DNA from: JBDSSS01 sp963764195
Lineage (GTDB): Bacteria > Actinomycetota > Actinomycetes > Actinomycetales > Dermatophilaceae
Length of the DNA stretch: 64,000 nt
NCBI GenBank assembly: GCA_963764195.1
Contig: CAVXRG010000007.1
Location: forward strand, 62,001-126,000
Direction: 5' to 3'
Part shown: piece by piece, positions 54,233-63,561 of the stretch
Layout: each line of letters begins with the position of its first letter
Position numbering within the stretch: the first letter of the stretch is position 1
Translations under genes and position numbers: made by a program
The notes under the pieces: generated by a model
Database searches by the model: none
The model's input: only the letters and a program-made list of their open reading frames with translations
Told to the model about the DNA's origin: nothing

Positions 54233-55761
54233 GTGAGCTCCCCCGACGACCGCGGCCCGGCGCAGCCGCGTGCCCGGACGGGAGCGGGTGCCACGCGGCT
54301 CGTCGGCCGGGGCCTGGGCCGGGCCGCGACGGGCAGCGTCCGGGCCACGACCGCCTCGGGCCGGTATGCCGCAGCCCGGGTCCGGGCCTACACCCACGCG
54401 GGCGGGGCCGGGGAGAGCGGCCTGGCCCGGCTCACCGAGCTGCACGCGAGCCACGCGGCCGGCGATGCCGCGATGATGCTCGCCCTCGCCGGCACCCTCT
54501 TCTTCAACCCGCAGACGGCCCAGGTCCGCGGGCAGGTCGCGTGGTTCCTCCTGCTGACGATGGTGCCGTTCACGCTCGTCGCGCCCTTCATCGGCCCGCT
54601 GCTCGACCGCTTCCGTCACGGCCGGCGCTGGGCGATCGGGACGACGATGGCGACCCGGGCCTTCCTCTGCTGGGTGCTCGCGGAGGCGATCACCCACGAC
54701 AGCAGCTGGCTCTACCCGACCGCCCTGCTCTGCCTCGTCGCCTCCAAGGCCTACACGGTCGCCCGCGCGGCCGCGGTCCCGCGGCTGCTCCCCGACGGCA
54801 CCACCCTCGTGCGGGCCAACTCGCGGGTGTCGATGGCCGGCGTCCTCGGGGCGGTCGTCGGGGGCGGCCTCGCGGGTGCGGCGCTCTGGGCGGGCCCGTC
54901 GTGGGCGCTGCGGGTCGCCTTCGTCATCTTCGTCGCCGGGACGGTCCAGGCGATCCGGCTGCCGGCTCGCGTCGACTCCGCTCTCGGCGAGGTCGGCCTC
55001 GAGGACACCGCGCCGATCCCCGTCCCCGGCGCCTCTCCGGGGTCACCGGGGTCACCGGGGTCATAGCCACGCAGCGGGTGCGCCCGCGGGGCGGCCGGGT
55101 CCCCGCCGACGCCGAGGGCGCCGCGCTCGAGGTCGACGCGGCCGGGCTCGTGGGTCGCTGGCGACGCCGGATGCGGGCCGTGCCGTGGCCCGTCCGGCAC
55201 GCCATGTGGTCGACGGGCGGCACCCGGCTGCTCACCGGCTTCCTCATCATGTTCATGGCCTTCCTCACCAAGGAGCACCCCATCGACGGCGTCCGGGGCG
55301 AGGTGGTGCTCGCGCTCATCGTCGCCGGGATCGGGGTCGGCAACGCGGTCGGCAGCGTGCTCGGCACGCACCTTCGCGACCTGCCGCCGCAGCGCATCGC
55401 CATGCTGTCGGTGCTCGGCGCCACCCTCGCCTGCGTGGCGACGGCGCTCTGGTACGGCATCGCCACGCTCGTGCTGCTCGGAGTCGTCCAGGGCCTGTCG
55501 GCCCAGCTGTCCAAGCTCTGCTTCGACGCGCTCATCCAGCGCGACGTGCAGGAGCACGTGCGCGCCTCCGTCTTCGCCTGGTCCGAGACGATGCTCCAGG
55601 TGCTCTGGGTCGTGGGGGGCGCGCTCGGGATCATCCTGCCGCTCAACCCGCGGATCGGCTTCCCCGTGTGCGCGGCCGCGCTGCTCGGGACCGTCGTGCT
55701 CGCCGCCCGCACCCGGATGCCCCGTGGCGCCCGCTCCCCCGTGCCGGGGGTGGCGCGGTGA
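54233..55761 (+). pseudogene. MFS transporter split by a frameshift between its two halves
   Basis: The first frame (GTG 54233 to TAG 55066, 277 aa) encodes a long polar N-terminus and about six helices, including RGQVAWFLLLTMVPFTLVAPFIGPLLDRFRHGRRWAIG. The second half, with about six helices (MWSTGGTRLLTGFLIMFMAFLT ... ALGIILPLNPRIGFP), continues in the -1 frame to 55761. The break falls in the expected loop between helices 6 and 7, at three perfect CCGGGGTCA repeats (55037-55063) ending at the stop. One lost base would explain it; a GTG at 55078 could start a separate half. The stop overlaps menE (GTGA). Confidence 0.72.
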
Positions 55762-56942
55762 GCCCTCGCTCCCCCCGGCCCCTCGCCGTGCCCCCCGGCC
55801 CCGAGGCGCTGTCCGTGCTACCCGCCCTCGAGGCCGCACTCGAGGGCGGCCACCCCGTCCTGCCGTATGCCGCTGACGGACCCGCCCCGGTCATCGCGCC
55901 CCACGACCCGGCCCAGCTCCCCGACGACCTCGCACTGGCCGTGGGGACCTCGGGCTCGACCGGGCGACCCAAGCGCGCGCTGCTCACCGCCGAGGCCCTC
56001 TCCCAGTCGGCAGGGGCGACCCACCAGGTGCTCGGCGGCAGCGGGGCCTGGCTGCTCGCGATGCCCGCGCACCACATCGCCGGTCTCCAGGTCCTCTTCC
56101 GGTCGATCGCGGCGGGCACGACCCCGACCGTCCTCGACCTCGCCGACGGGTTCACCGCCGCGGGGTTCGCCCGGGCCGCGTCTCGCGTCACGCCGAACCG
56201 CTCCGGGTCCCGCCGCTACACGGCCCTCGTGCCGATCCAGCTCGGCCGGCTGCTCGACGACCCGGTCGGGGTCGAGGCGCTGCGCGGCTTCGACGGGGTC
56301 CTCGTCGGTGGCGCCGCGGCGCCCTCGGCGCTGGTCGAGCGAGCCCGCGCGGCCGGGATCGCCGTGAGCCTGACCTTCGGGATGAGCGAGACGGCGGGGG
56401 GGTGCGTCTACGACGGGGCGCCGCTCCCGGTGAGCCGGGTCCATGTCGACAGCGACCGGCACATCGTGCTCGGCGGTGACACCGTGGCCCACGGCTACCT
56501 CGCCGAGCCCGAGATGCGGATCGACGCCTTCTCGACCGACGCCGACGGGGTGCGCTGGTTCCGCACCGAGGACCTCGGCCACTTCGACGACGCCGGGTTG
56601 CTCGTCGTCGACGGACGGGCCGACGACGTGATCAACACCGGCGGGCTCAAGATCACGCCGGGCGTCGTCGAGGACGCCATCTCGCGGCACGTCCCCGAGG
56701 TCCTCGACGTCGTCGTCCTCGGGGTTCCCGACCCGACCTGGGGTGAGGTGGTGTCGGTCGCGGTCACCCTGGCCGACGCGTCGGCCCGCATCACCGTCGA
56801 CGGGTTGCGGTCACGGCTGCGCGGGATCGTCGTCGACGCCGCCCTGCCGAGGCGCCTCATCGTCCTGCCGGCCATCCCGCAACGGGGTCCCGGCAAGCCC
56901 GATCGGGCGGCGATCCGCCGCGCCGTGCTCGCGCAGGACTGA
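55758..56942 (+). CDS. menE: o-Succinylbenzoate-CoA ligase
   Basis: 394 aa, AMP-forming acyl-CoA synthetase family, on the short side. P-loop GTSGSTGRPKRAL (about 60-72), MPAHHIAGLQVLFRSI, TFGMSETAGGCVYDG, RTEDLGHFDDAGLLVVDGRADDVINTGGLKI and the catalytic Lys in PQRGPGKPDR near the end are intact. It activates o-succinylbenzoate with CoA for MenB. GTG start in a GTGA overlap with the split MFS gene, so they are cotranscribed. Confidence 0.94.
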   Translation: MSPRSPRPLAVPPGPEALSVLPALEAALEGGHPVLPYAADGPAPVIAPHDPAQLPDDLALAVGTSGSTGRPKRALLTAEALSQSAGATHQVLGGSGAWLLAMPAHHIAGLQVLFRSIAAGTTPTVLDLADGFTAAGFARAASRVTPNRSGSRRYTALVPIQLGRLLDDPVGVEALRGFDGVLVGGAAAPSALVERARAAGIAVSLTFGMSETAGGCVYDGAPLPVSRVHVDSDRHIVLGGDTVAHGYLAEPEMRIDAFSTDADGVRWFRTEDLGHFDDAGLLVVDGRADDVINTGGLKITPGVVEDAISRHVPEVLDVVVLGVPDPTWGEVVSVAVTLADASARITVDGLRSRLRGIVVDAALPRRLIVLPAIPQRGPGKPDRAAIRRAVLAQD

Positions 56943-57090
56943 CGCAATGGCAAGATGAGGGGCACACTCGGTCAGCACCCGCACCGGGTGGGGCCGGGCG
57001 GCACGACACCAAGCAGCACGACGTCCGCCGCAGCACGACATCCCATCGCAGCACCATCCGAGCAGCATCCGTTCCGAGCCAGGAGTGACC

Positions 57091-57372
57091 GTGGCCCGCG
57101 TCGTCCTCGTCGCCCTCGTGGTGTTCGCGACGATCTACGCCTTCGTGGACTGCCTGCAGACCGACCGGCGGCTCGTCCGGATCATGCCGAAGCCGGCCTG
57201 GCTGCTCGCGGTCCTCGTCCCCGTCCTCGGGCCGATCGTCTGGCTCGTCGCCGGGCGCACCGACGCCCGTGGCGGGCGACCGCCGCAGCGGCCCGGGCGG
57301 GGTCCTCGCCCCTCGGGCCCGACCGGCCCCCGCGGTCCCGACGACGACCCCGACTTCCTGCGCAAGCTCTGA
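57091..57372 (+). CDS. Small membrane protein, PLDc_N domain
   Basis: 93 aa. Two membrane helices (about 3-21 and 36-55) with DCLQTDRRLVRIMPKPAWLLAVLVPVLGPIVWLVAGR, the pattern of the phospholipase-D-nuclease N-terminal domain found as small stand-alone proteins in actinobacteria. A Pro/Gly/Arg tail follows. Start at the GTG at 57091 with AGGAG five bases upstream. The leader 56943-57090 has four spaced GCAGCA-type repeats (57013, 57030, 57048, 57062). Function unknown; lies between menE and menA. Confidence 0.82.
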   Translation: MARVVLVALVVFATIYAFVDCLQTDRRLVRIMPKPAWLLAVLVPVLGPIVWLVAGRTDARGGRPPQRPGRGPRPSGPTGPRGPDDDPDFLRKL

Positions 57373-57414
57373 CTCCCCGCGCACGCTCTGACGCTCCCCT
57401 CCCGTGAAGGACCC

Positions 57415-58296
57415 ATGGCAACGCTGACCCAGTGGATCGAGGGCGCCCGCCCCCGGACCCTCCCCGCCGCCGTCTCCCCCATCCTCGTCGGCACCGGCGC
57501 CGCCTACCAGACCGGCAACATCGTCTGGGCGTATGCCGTCCTCGCCCTCGCCGTCGCCGTCGCCCTCCAGGTCGGGGTGAACTACGCCAACGACTACTCC
57601 GACGGGGTCCGGGGCACCGACGAGGTGCGCGTCGGTCCGGTGCGCCTCGTCGGCCAGCGGCTCGCTGCCCCGTCGTCGGTCAAGTTCGCTGCCTTCGCGA
57701 GCTTCTTCTTCGCCGGGCTGCTCGGCCTCGCGCTCGTCGGGCTGTCCGGGGTCTGGTGGATGGTGCCCGTCGGGGTCGCCGCCATCGCTGCGGCCTGGTT
57801 CTACACCGGCGGCAGCCGGCCCTACGGCTACCTCGGTCTCGGCGAGGTCTTCGTCTTCGTCTTCTTCGGTCTCGTGGCCACCCTGGGCACCATGGCGACG
57901 ATGACCTCCCCCACCGCTGCCGGCTGGTTCGGTGCCGTCGGGGTCGGTGCCCTCGCGTCCGCGATCCTCGTCGCCAACAACCTCAGGGACATCCCGACCG
58001 ACCGCGAGCACGGCAAGATGACGCTCGCCGTGCGGATGGGCGACCGGGGGACGCGCGCCTTCTACGTCGGGCTCGTGGCGGTGTCGGCCGTGATGACCGG
58101 CCTCGCCGCCTGGACCACGCCGTGGGCCCTGATCGCCCTGCTCGCGGCGCCGTTGCTCGTCCGGCCGATGGCGGCGGTGGCGGGCGGCGCGCACGGTCGC
58201 GGGCTCATCCCCGCGCTGGCCGGCACCGGCCTCTTCCAGCTCGCGTGGTCGGCACTGCTCGGCCTGGGTCTCGCCCTGGGCCACATCACCGGCTGA
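57415..58296 (+). CDS. menA: 1,4-Dihydroxy-2-naphthoate polyprenyltransferase
   Basis: 293 aa, UbiA family with about nine helices. First Asp motif NYANDYSDGVRGTD (about 56-69) and second NNLRDIPTDREHGK (about 190-203) bind the prenyl diphosphate; ARPRTLPAAVSPILVG is a MenA-type start. It joins the polyprenyl chain to DHNA in the membrane. ATG with GAAGGA Shine-Dalgarno. It is followed by a 14-base triplicate repeat and converges on the DUF4229 gene. Confidence 0.95.
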   Translation: MATLTQWIEGARPRTLPAAVSPILVGTGAAYQTGNIVWAYAVLALAVAVALQVGVNYANDYSDGVRGTDEVRVGPVRLVGQRLAAPSSVKFAAFASFFFAGLLGLALVGLSGVWWMVPVGVAAIAAAWFYTGGSRPYGYLGLGEVFVFVFFGLVATLGTMATMTSPTAAGWFGAVGVGALASAILVANNLRDIPTDREHGKMTLAVRMGDRGTRAFYVGLVAVSAVMTGLAAWTTPWALIALLAAPLLVRPMAAVAGGAHGRGLIPALAGTGLFQLAWSALLGLGLALGHITG

Positions 58297-58306
58297 CCGG
58301 CCCGGC

Positions 58307-58348
58307 GTCGGAGGTCAGGCGTCGGAGGTCAGGAGTCGGAGGTCAGGG
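58307..58348. repeat. 14-base tandem repeat in the menA/DUF4229 convergent spacer
   Basis: GTCGGAGGTCAGGC and two near-identical copies (last base A, then G) run head to tail at 58307, 58321 and 58335 in the 61-bp spacer between converging genes. Confidence 0.8.
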
Positions 58349-58357
58349 GGCGGGGTC

Positions 58358-58681
58358 TCAGAGGTCGTGGTCGGCGCTGCGCCCGGGGCGGTCGGCCCCG
58401 AGCCGGTTCGCCTCGGCGTCGTCGATCTCGGCGTCCTCGGCCAGCTCGTCGGCGCTCGGCTCGCGCTGCTCGTGCTTGGCCGCGAGGCGCGCCTCGTGCC
58501 GCTCGACGAGCTTGGCGGTCATCTCGTCACGCATGCCGCCGAGCAGGACGTAGGAGGCCGCGGCCGAGGCGAGGGCTGCGGCTCCGAGCAGGAGCACGCG
58601 GTTGTCCCTCAGCCCGACCAGCCAGAAGAGCAGCAGGAAGCCGAAGAAGATGAGCAGTCGCAGGACGGTGTAGCGGGCCAC
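58358..58681 (-). CDS. DUF4229-type small membrane protein
   Basis: 107 aa. Two helices (about 5-24 and 29-47) in TVLRLLIFFGFLLLFWLVGLRDN and VLLLGAAALASAAASYVLLGGMRDE, then an acidic hydrophilic tail. The pattern matches the DUF4229 family found beside cytochrome c assembly genes in actinobacteria; role unknown. GTG start one base after the ccsB stop, so it is the last gene of the ccs operon. Confidence 0.82.
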   Translation of the reverse strand: MARYTVLRLLIFFGFLLLFWLVGLRDNRVLLLGAAALASAAASYVLLGGMRDEMTAKLVERHEARLAAKHEQREPSADELAEDAEIDDAEANRLGADRPGRSADHDL

Positions 58682-58682
58682 G

Positions 58683-59690
58683 TCACATCCCCGAGTAGTT
58701 GTGCATCCCGGCGAACGTCGACAGCAGGTTGACGAGGGTGAAGTTGATGATCACGCTCGCGAAACCCCCGAGCGCGAGATAGGTGGAGCGACGCAGGTCG
58801 ACGCCGGCCGTCGCGCGCGAGTGCATGTAGGCGGCATACACGGTCCAGATCACGAAGGTCCAGATCTCCTTCGGGTCCCACTGCCAGTAGGAGCCCCACG
58901 CCTGCTTGGCCCAGATGGCGCCGGCGATGAGGGTGAAGGTCCACAGGATGAAGGCCACCATGTTGATGCTGTAGGCGGTCCGCTCCAGCGCGGCCGACGA
59001 CGGCAGCGACTCGATGAAGTTCGGCGTGGCCGGCGGCTTCTCCTCGCGGCGGCGGCGCACGAGGTAGAGCGCGCCGATCGCGGCGCCGATGGTGAAGAAG
59101 GCGACGGCGATGAAGGCGACCGAGACGTGGATGGCGAGCCAGTAGGACTTGAGGGCCGGCATCAGCTGGCCGGCCTCGGTGTAGAGCACGGTGAGCGCGA
59201 GGCCGAGCACGAGCAGGACCGGCGCGACGATGAAGACGCCGAGCCACTCCCACCGGTTGCGCTTGGCGAGCAGGGAGTAGACGACCCCGACGGCGGCGGC
59301 GGCGGCCGTCGCGAACTCGAACATGTTGCCCCAGGGCGGCCGCGACACGGCGAGGCCGCGCATCAGCACCGAGCTGACGAGCAGCGCGGTGGCGAGGTAG
59401 GTGAGCATCAGCGCGATGTTGCCGCGCTGACGGCTGCGGAGGGACTCCCCGGGCACCGGAGTGGAGGAGCCCGAACCGGCGGCGACCGACCCCTCGGGGG
59501 CGCCGGTCGCGTTCGAGACCGGCGCGCCGGCACCGACGAGCACGTTCTCACGCGCGGGGACTCGGGCCACGACGTCCTTCGGCACCCGGGCGACGAGGTG
59601 CCAGGTGAAGGCGAGCATGGCCAGCGTGTAGACCACCATCGCGGAGTAGAGGGCGACGTTGGCGTTGGCGGCGAGGGTCGTGGGGTTCAC
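58683..59690 (-). CDS. ccsB: System II cytochrome c biogenesis protein CcsB (CcsA/ResC type)
   Basis: 335 aa, about eight helices. The haem-handling tryptophan motif WGSYWQWDPKEIW (about 265-277), flanking His in HVSVAF and MHSRATAG, and PPWGNMFEF are diagnostic. A poorly conserved Ser/Gly loop lies at about 55-85. With ResB it exports haem and attaches it to apocytochromes c outside the membrane. GTG start in a GTGA overlap with resB. Confidence 0.94.
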   Translation of the reverse strand: MNPTTLAANANVALYSAMVVYTLAMLAFTWHLVARVPKDVVARVPARENVLVGAGAPVSNATGAPEGSVAAGSGSSTPVPGESLRSRQRGNIALMLTYLATALLVSSVLMRGLAVSRPPWGNMFEFATAAAAAVGVVYSLLAKRNRWEWLGVFIVAPVLLVLGLALTVLYTEAGQLMPALKSYWLAIHVSVAFIAVAFFTIGAAIGALYLVRRRREEKPPATPNFIESLPSSAALERTAYSINMVAFILWTFTLIAGAIWAKQAWGSYWQWDPKEIWTFVIWTVYAAYMHSRATAGVDLRRSTYLALGGFASVIINFTLVNLLSTFAGMHNYSGM

Positions 59691-61348
59691 GGTCGGTCTT
59701 TCCGTTCTGCAAGGTGGTCGTGCACTGCCGAGACGATGGTGGCGAGCCCGGCGTCGGAGTCCTTGGACAGGCCTCCGATGGTCACCACGGTAGCCGGTCG
59801 ACCCGGGTCCGCGTCGGGCGCCTCGGGCCCCGGCCCGGCCCCGGAGACGTCGGCGGAGGCGACGCGCACGAAGACCCGGCGGCGCCGGATCGTCAGGCCG
59901 AGGATGAGCCCGAGGGTGGCCAGGCCGGCGCTGACGAGGCTGATCGGCGCGCCCGGGTCGGTCCGCACCGAGAAGCCGGCGAACCGCTTGACGCTCTCGA
60001 AGGTGATCGAGCCGCGCCCCCCGGGCATCTGGTAGGTCTCGCCGGGCTTGAGCCGCACGAGCGCGGGTGAGCCGTCGGCCTTGGTGACCTGCTTCATCTG
60101 CTCGGTGTTGAGCGTGTACACCGACTGCGGGGCGCCACCCGGGAAGAGGTTGCCCTCCCAGAGGGAGAGGGCGACCTCGGGGTTCTTCGTGTCGGGGAAG
60201 AGCGACATCGGGCCGTTGGCGAAGGTCGGCTCGGCCGTCGGCAGGAAGAAGCCGGTGATGCCCAGCTGCTTGGGCGAGGCCGACGGGACCTTGATCACGC
60301 CGATCGAGCGGTAGTTCGCGTCCTGGGCCAGGAAGGGGGTCGCCTCGCGGTAGAGCACCGCTCCCTCGGCGTCGCGGACCGTGATCACCGGCGTGTAGCC
60401 GTTGCCGAGGAGGAACACGTCGGCCCCGTCGATGCTCAGCGGGTGGTTGACCGAGATGGACTCCTTCGCCTCAGGGGCGCCGGGCTCGGCGGCGACGGTC
60501 GTGGCGGCGCTGAACTCCTTGGGCGTGCCGAACGAGCGGCCCGGCGCCTCGTTGAACTGGACGTCGAGCTTGTCGAGGCGCAGCACGAAGGGGGGCAGCG
60601 TCTCCTCGTCGACCCAGGGTCCCGGGGAGATCGTGTTGTAGGTGCCCGCTGAGGAGGCGAAGGACTCGCCCTCGGGCAGGATGACGTCTCCCCGCCAGCC
60701 GAGCAGGTGCCCGACCGCCATCCCGACGATGATGCCCGTGAGCGAGAGGTGGAAGACGAGGTTGCCCGTCTCGCGCAGGTAGCCCGACTCGGCGCTCAGG
60801 CTGGATCCGTCGTGGGAGTGCACGCGGAAGTGCTTGGCCCGCAGGACGGTTCGGGCGGCGGCGAGCGCCTCCTCCGGGGGCAGGTCGGTCGTCAGCCTGG
60901 CGTGCTCGGGGAGCCGCTCGAGACGGGCCGGGGCCCGGGGCGGGCGCGAGCGCAGCGCCCCCCAGTGGACCCTGGAGCGGGGGATGATGCAGCCGACGAG
61001 CGAGATGAACAGGAGCAGGTAGATCGCCGAGAACCACGCCGAGGCGTAGACGTCGAAGAAGCCGAGCCGGTCGAGCCACGGCGAGGTCTGCGGGTGCTGC
61101 GCGATGTAGTCGGCGACGCGTCCGGCGTCGATGTTGCGCTGCGGGAAGATCGAGCCGGGCACCGCGGCGATCGCGAGCATGAGGAGCAGGAAGAGGGCCG
61201 TGCGCATGCTCGTCAGCTGGCGCCAGCCCCAGCGGAGCAGGCCCCTCGTACCGATCGCGGGCAGCTCGGGGTCGGGTCGCGTGCCCGGCCGGGGGCGGAT
61301 GCCCTCGGTCGCCTCGCCGGTGGGCTGGGTGCCGGTGTCGGTGCTCAT
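59687..61348 (-). CDS. resB: System II cytochrome c biogenesis protein ResB
   Basis: 553 aa. Three N-terminal helices around MRTALFLLLMLAIAAVPGSIFPQ, FSAIYLLLFISLVGCIIPR and NLVFHLSLTGIIVGMAVGHLLG, a large extracytoplasmic domain, and a last helix near 505. This is the ResB/Ccs1 layout. Start at MSTDTGTQ (61348); the frame upstream is shadow. One base separates it from ccdA and it overlaps ccsB, so the assembly genes are tightly coupled. Confidence 0.94.
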   Translation of the reverse strand: MSTDTGTQPTGEATEGIRPRPGTRPDPELPAIGTRGLLRWGWRQLTSMRTALFLLLMLAIAAVPGSIFPQRNIDAGRVADYIAQHPQTSPWLDRLGFFDVYASAWFSAIYLLLFISLVGCIIPRSRVHWGALRSRPPRAPARLERLPEHARLTTDLPPEEALAAARTVLRAKHFRVHSHDGSSLSAESGYLRETGNLVFHLSLTGIIVGMAVGHLLGWRGDVILPEGESFASSAGTYNTISPGPWVDEETLPPFVLRLDKLDVQFNEAPGRSFGTPKEFSAATTVAAEPGAPEAKESISVNHPLSIDGADVFLLGNGYTPVITVRDAEGAVLYREATPFLAQDANYRSIGVIKVPSASPKQLGITGFFLPTAEPTFANGPMSLFPDTKNPEVALSLWEGNLFPGGAPQSVYTLNTEQMKQVTKADGSPALVRLKPGETYQMPGGRGSITFESVKRFAGFSVRTDPGAPISLVSAGLATLGLILGLTIRRRRVFVRVASADVSGAGPGPEAPDADPGRPATVVTIGGLSKDSDAGLATIVSAVHDHLAERKDRP

Positions 61349-61349
61349 C

Positions 61350-62093
61350 TCAGAGCACCGTCCCGAACGTGCTGATGAGTCGGGTCTGGGTCCACACGAT
61401 GACGTTCTCCCACAAACCTGTGAGCAGCAGGATCCCGACGACGAGCAGCAGCACCCCACCCGCCACCTGGATGGCCCGGCGGTGCTGGCGCAGCCACGCG
61501 TTGGCCCGCCCGGCACGCTCCCAGAGCGCGGCCATCAGGATGAAGGGCAGGCCGAGCCCCAGGCAGTAGAACGACGCGAGCAGCACTCCCCGTCCGACGG
61601 TGCCCGACTGTGCGGACAGGGGCCCGGCCATCGCGAGGATGGCCCCGAGCGTGGGCCCCATGCACGGGCCCCAACCGAGACCGAAGACCGCTCCGAGCAG
61701 GGGCGCCCCGAGCAGTCCGGCGCGCGGACGCCAGCTCGGCGCTGCGGCATACCCGTTGCCGACCCCGAGGATCATCAGGGCGGTCCCGATGACGAGCACG
61801 CCGCCGATGCGCATCAGCAGCGTCTGGTGCTGCGCGAGCGACACGCTGAGGGCCGACACCAGCCCGGCCCCGACGAGGAAGACGACGGAGAAGCCGAGCA
61901 CGAACAGGACGGCGCCGAGCACCAGCCGACCGCGGGATCGCCGCTCGAGGGAGACGTCCGACAGGCCCGTCACGTAGCCGAGGAAGCCCGGCACGAGGGG
62001 CAGCACACACGGGGACGCGAACGACACGAAGCCGGCCGCGAGGGCGACCGCGGCGGCGACGACGAGCGATCCGGTGGCGAGGTCGGCGCTCAC
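61350..62093 (-). CDS. ccdA: Thiol-disulfide transporter CcdA (DsbD membrane domain)
   Basis: 247 aa, six helices. The redox cysteines are in FASPCVLPLVPGFLGYVTG (about 27) and GWGPCMGPTLGAI (about 143). It carries electrons from cytoplasmic thioredoxin to the TlpA-like protein encoded just before it, keeping the haem-binding cysteines of apocytochromes reduced. GTG start 4 bases after the thioredoxin gene. Confidence 0.94.
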   Translation of the reverse strand: MSADLATGSLVVAAAVALAAGFVSFASPCVLPLVPGFLGYVTGLSDVSLERRSRGRLVLGAVLFVLGFSVVFLVGAGLVSALSVSLAQHQTLLMRIGGVLVIGTALMILGVGNGYAAAPSWRPRAGLLGAPLLGAVFGLGWGPCMGPTLGAILAMAGPLSAQSGTVGRGVLLASFYCLGLGLPFILMAALWERAGRANAWLRQHRRAIQVAGGVLLLVVGILLLTGLWENVIVWTQTRLISTFGTVL

Positions 62094-62097
62094 CCGG

Positions 62098-62712
62098 TCA
62101 GGCCTTCTCGGCGAGGACGTCGTCGATGAGGCCGAGGAGGGTCGAGCTCGAGACCGGGCCGGAGACGCGTGCCGCGATCCGTCCCGCCTGGTCGAGCACG
62201 ATCGTCGTCGGCGTGGCCGACGCCTTGCCCTGCAGGGCGAGGATCGGGACCCCGCCCTCGTAGGCGAGGGACGGGTAGGTCACACCTTGGGCCTTGAGGA
62301 AGGCGAGACCCGTCTCGGGGCTCTCGAGCTTGTCCATCCCGATGAACTGCACCGGGAGCTTCGTGGCCTGCACCTTCTCCCACGCCTTCTGCAGGTCGGG
62401 GGTCTCGGCGATGCACGGCGGGCACCACGAGCCCCAGACGTTGATGACGAGGACCGTGTCCTCGAGCCCCTTCATCGACCACGGCTCGCCCTCGAGCGTC
62501 GTGCCGAGGATGGTGACGGGCTCACCGCGCTGGTCGACGGCGAGCTGCTCGATCGAGCCGTCGCCGGCGACGTAGCCCTTGCGGTCACCGGCCTTGGCCT
62601 GCTCGGCGACGGAGTTGGTGTCGTTGCCGCACGCCGCGGTGACCGTCACCAGGCCACCGGCCAGCGCGACGGCCCCCCAGCGGAGGGCGGTGCGGCGGGT
62701 CGGGTCGACCAT
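62098..62712 (-). CDS. TlpA/ResA-like thioredoxin lipoprotein
   Basis: 204 aa. Twin-Arg-like DPTRRTALRWG start, hydrophobic segment and lipobox TAAC predict an exported lipoprotein. The redox motif WCPPC sits in VWGSWCPPCIAETPDLQK (about 100), and TPTTIVLDQAGRI gives the cis-Pro loop. Likely apocytochrome c thiol reductase, recycled by CcdA. Its start overlaps the phosphatase stop as TGATG. Confidence 0.92.
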   Translation of the reverse strand: MVDPTRRTALRWGAVALAGGLVTVTAACGNDTNSVAEQAKAGDRKGYVAGDGSIEQLAVDQRGEPVTILGTTLEGEPWSMKGLEDTVLVINVWGSWCPPCIAETPDLQKAWEKVQATKLPVQFIGMDKLESPETGLAFLKAQGVTYPSLAYEGGVPILALQGKASATPTTIVLDQAGRIAARVSGPVSSSTLLGLIDDVLAEKA

Positions 62713-63383
62713 CAGGCGCCCACGCTCTTGGACGCGCGGGCGAGCAGGGCGGCGGCCGGCTCGGAGTAGGCCACCGAGGTCAGCTCGGCGCCCTCGAAGG
62801 TGAGCGAGGTGAGCGAGGCGAGGGTGCACTCGCGGCGCCTCGGGTCGTGCCAGAGCCGGCGCTGCTCGAGCTTGTTGCGTGCGGTCCACACCGGCAGCTG
62901 GTGCGAGACGATGACCGCCTCGTGACCCTCCGCGGCGGTCCGCGCGTCGTCGACGGCGACGAGCATCCGCGCGGCGATGTGGTCGTAGGGCTCGCCCCAC
63001 GAGGGCAGCATCGGGTTGGCGAGCCGCGACCAGCTGCGGGGGTGGAGCAGGTCCTTCGTGCCCACCGAGCGACCCTCGAACCAGTTCTCCGACTCGATGA
63101 CCCGCTCGTCCGTCTCGACGGTGAGCCCGTGAGCCCGCGCGATCGGCTCGGCTGTCTCCTGAGCCCGGTCCAGCGGGGAGGCGACGACGTGGGTGATGTC
63201 GTTGGCCGCGAGGTGGCGCGCGACGACCTGGGCCATCTCGCGCCCGAGCTCGGACAGGTGGAAGCCCGGTAGGCGCCCGTAGAGGACCCCCGTCGGGTTG
63301 TGGACCTCGCCGTGCCGCATGAGGTGCACGACGGTGCGCGTCGGGGCCTGCGCGGAGGCGGCGGGTGACGGCTGGTCGGTCAT
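62712..63383 (-). CDS. Histidine phosphatase family protein (phosphoglycerate mutase-like)
   Basis: 223 aa. The RHG motif is LMRHGEVHN (about 24-32), followed by LSELGREMAQVVARHL, VVASPLDRAQETAEPIA and the second catalytic His in VIVSHQLPVW. Substrate unknown. It is the first gene of the cytochrome c assembly operon, an arrangement that recurs in actinobacteria. Start at MTDQPSP (63383) rather than an ATG 11 codons upstream. Confidence 0.9.
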   Translation of the reverse strand: MTDQPSPAASAQAPTRTVVHLMRHGEVHNPTGVLYGRLPGFHLSELGREMAQVVARHLAANDITHVVASPLDRAQETAEPIARAHGLTVETDERVIESENWFEGRSVGTKDLLHPRSWSRLANPMLPSWGEPYDHIAARMLVAVDDARTAAEGHEAVIVSHQLPVWTARNKLEQRRLWHDPRRRECTLASLTSLTFEGAELTSVAYSEPAAALLARASKSVGA

Positions 63384-63549
63384 GGGCCCCAGTGTCTCAA
63401 ACGCGCTGCCGTCCACCCAATCCGCTCCCCCGGTGTCGAGCCTTCCCGGGCGCGTCCACGTCTGGGTCGAGAGCGTGTCGGGAGCGGGCTGGGAGCGGGC
63501 TGGGGACTGTGGCGCGGGACCGGGTCGCGGCCGGCCGGCCGTGACGTCC

Positions 63550-63555
63550 TAGGCT
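63550..63555 (+). promoter_or_regulatory. -10 box TAGGCT of the LysE-family gene, leaderless type
   Basis: TAGGCT ends 6 bases before the GTG at 63562. The spacer 63384-63561 also holds two head-to-tail copies of GGGAGCGGGCT near 63479-63500. Confidence 0.5.
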
Positions 63556-63561
63556 CCCCTC

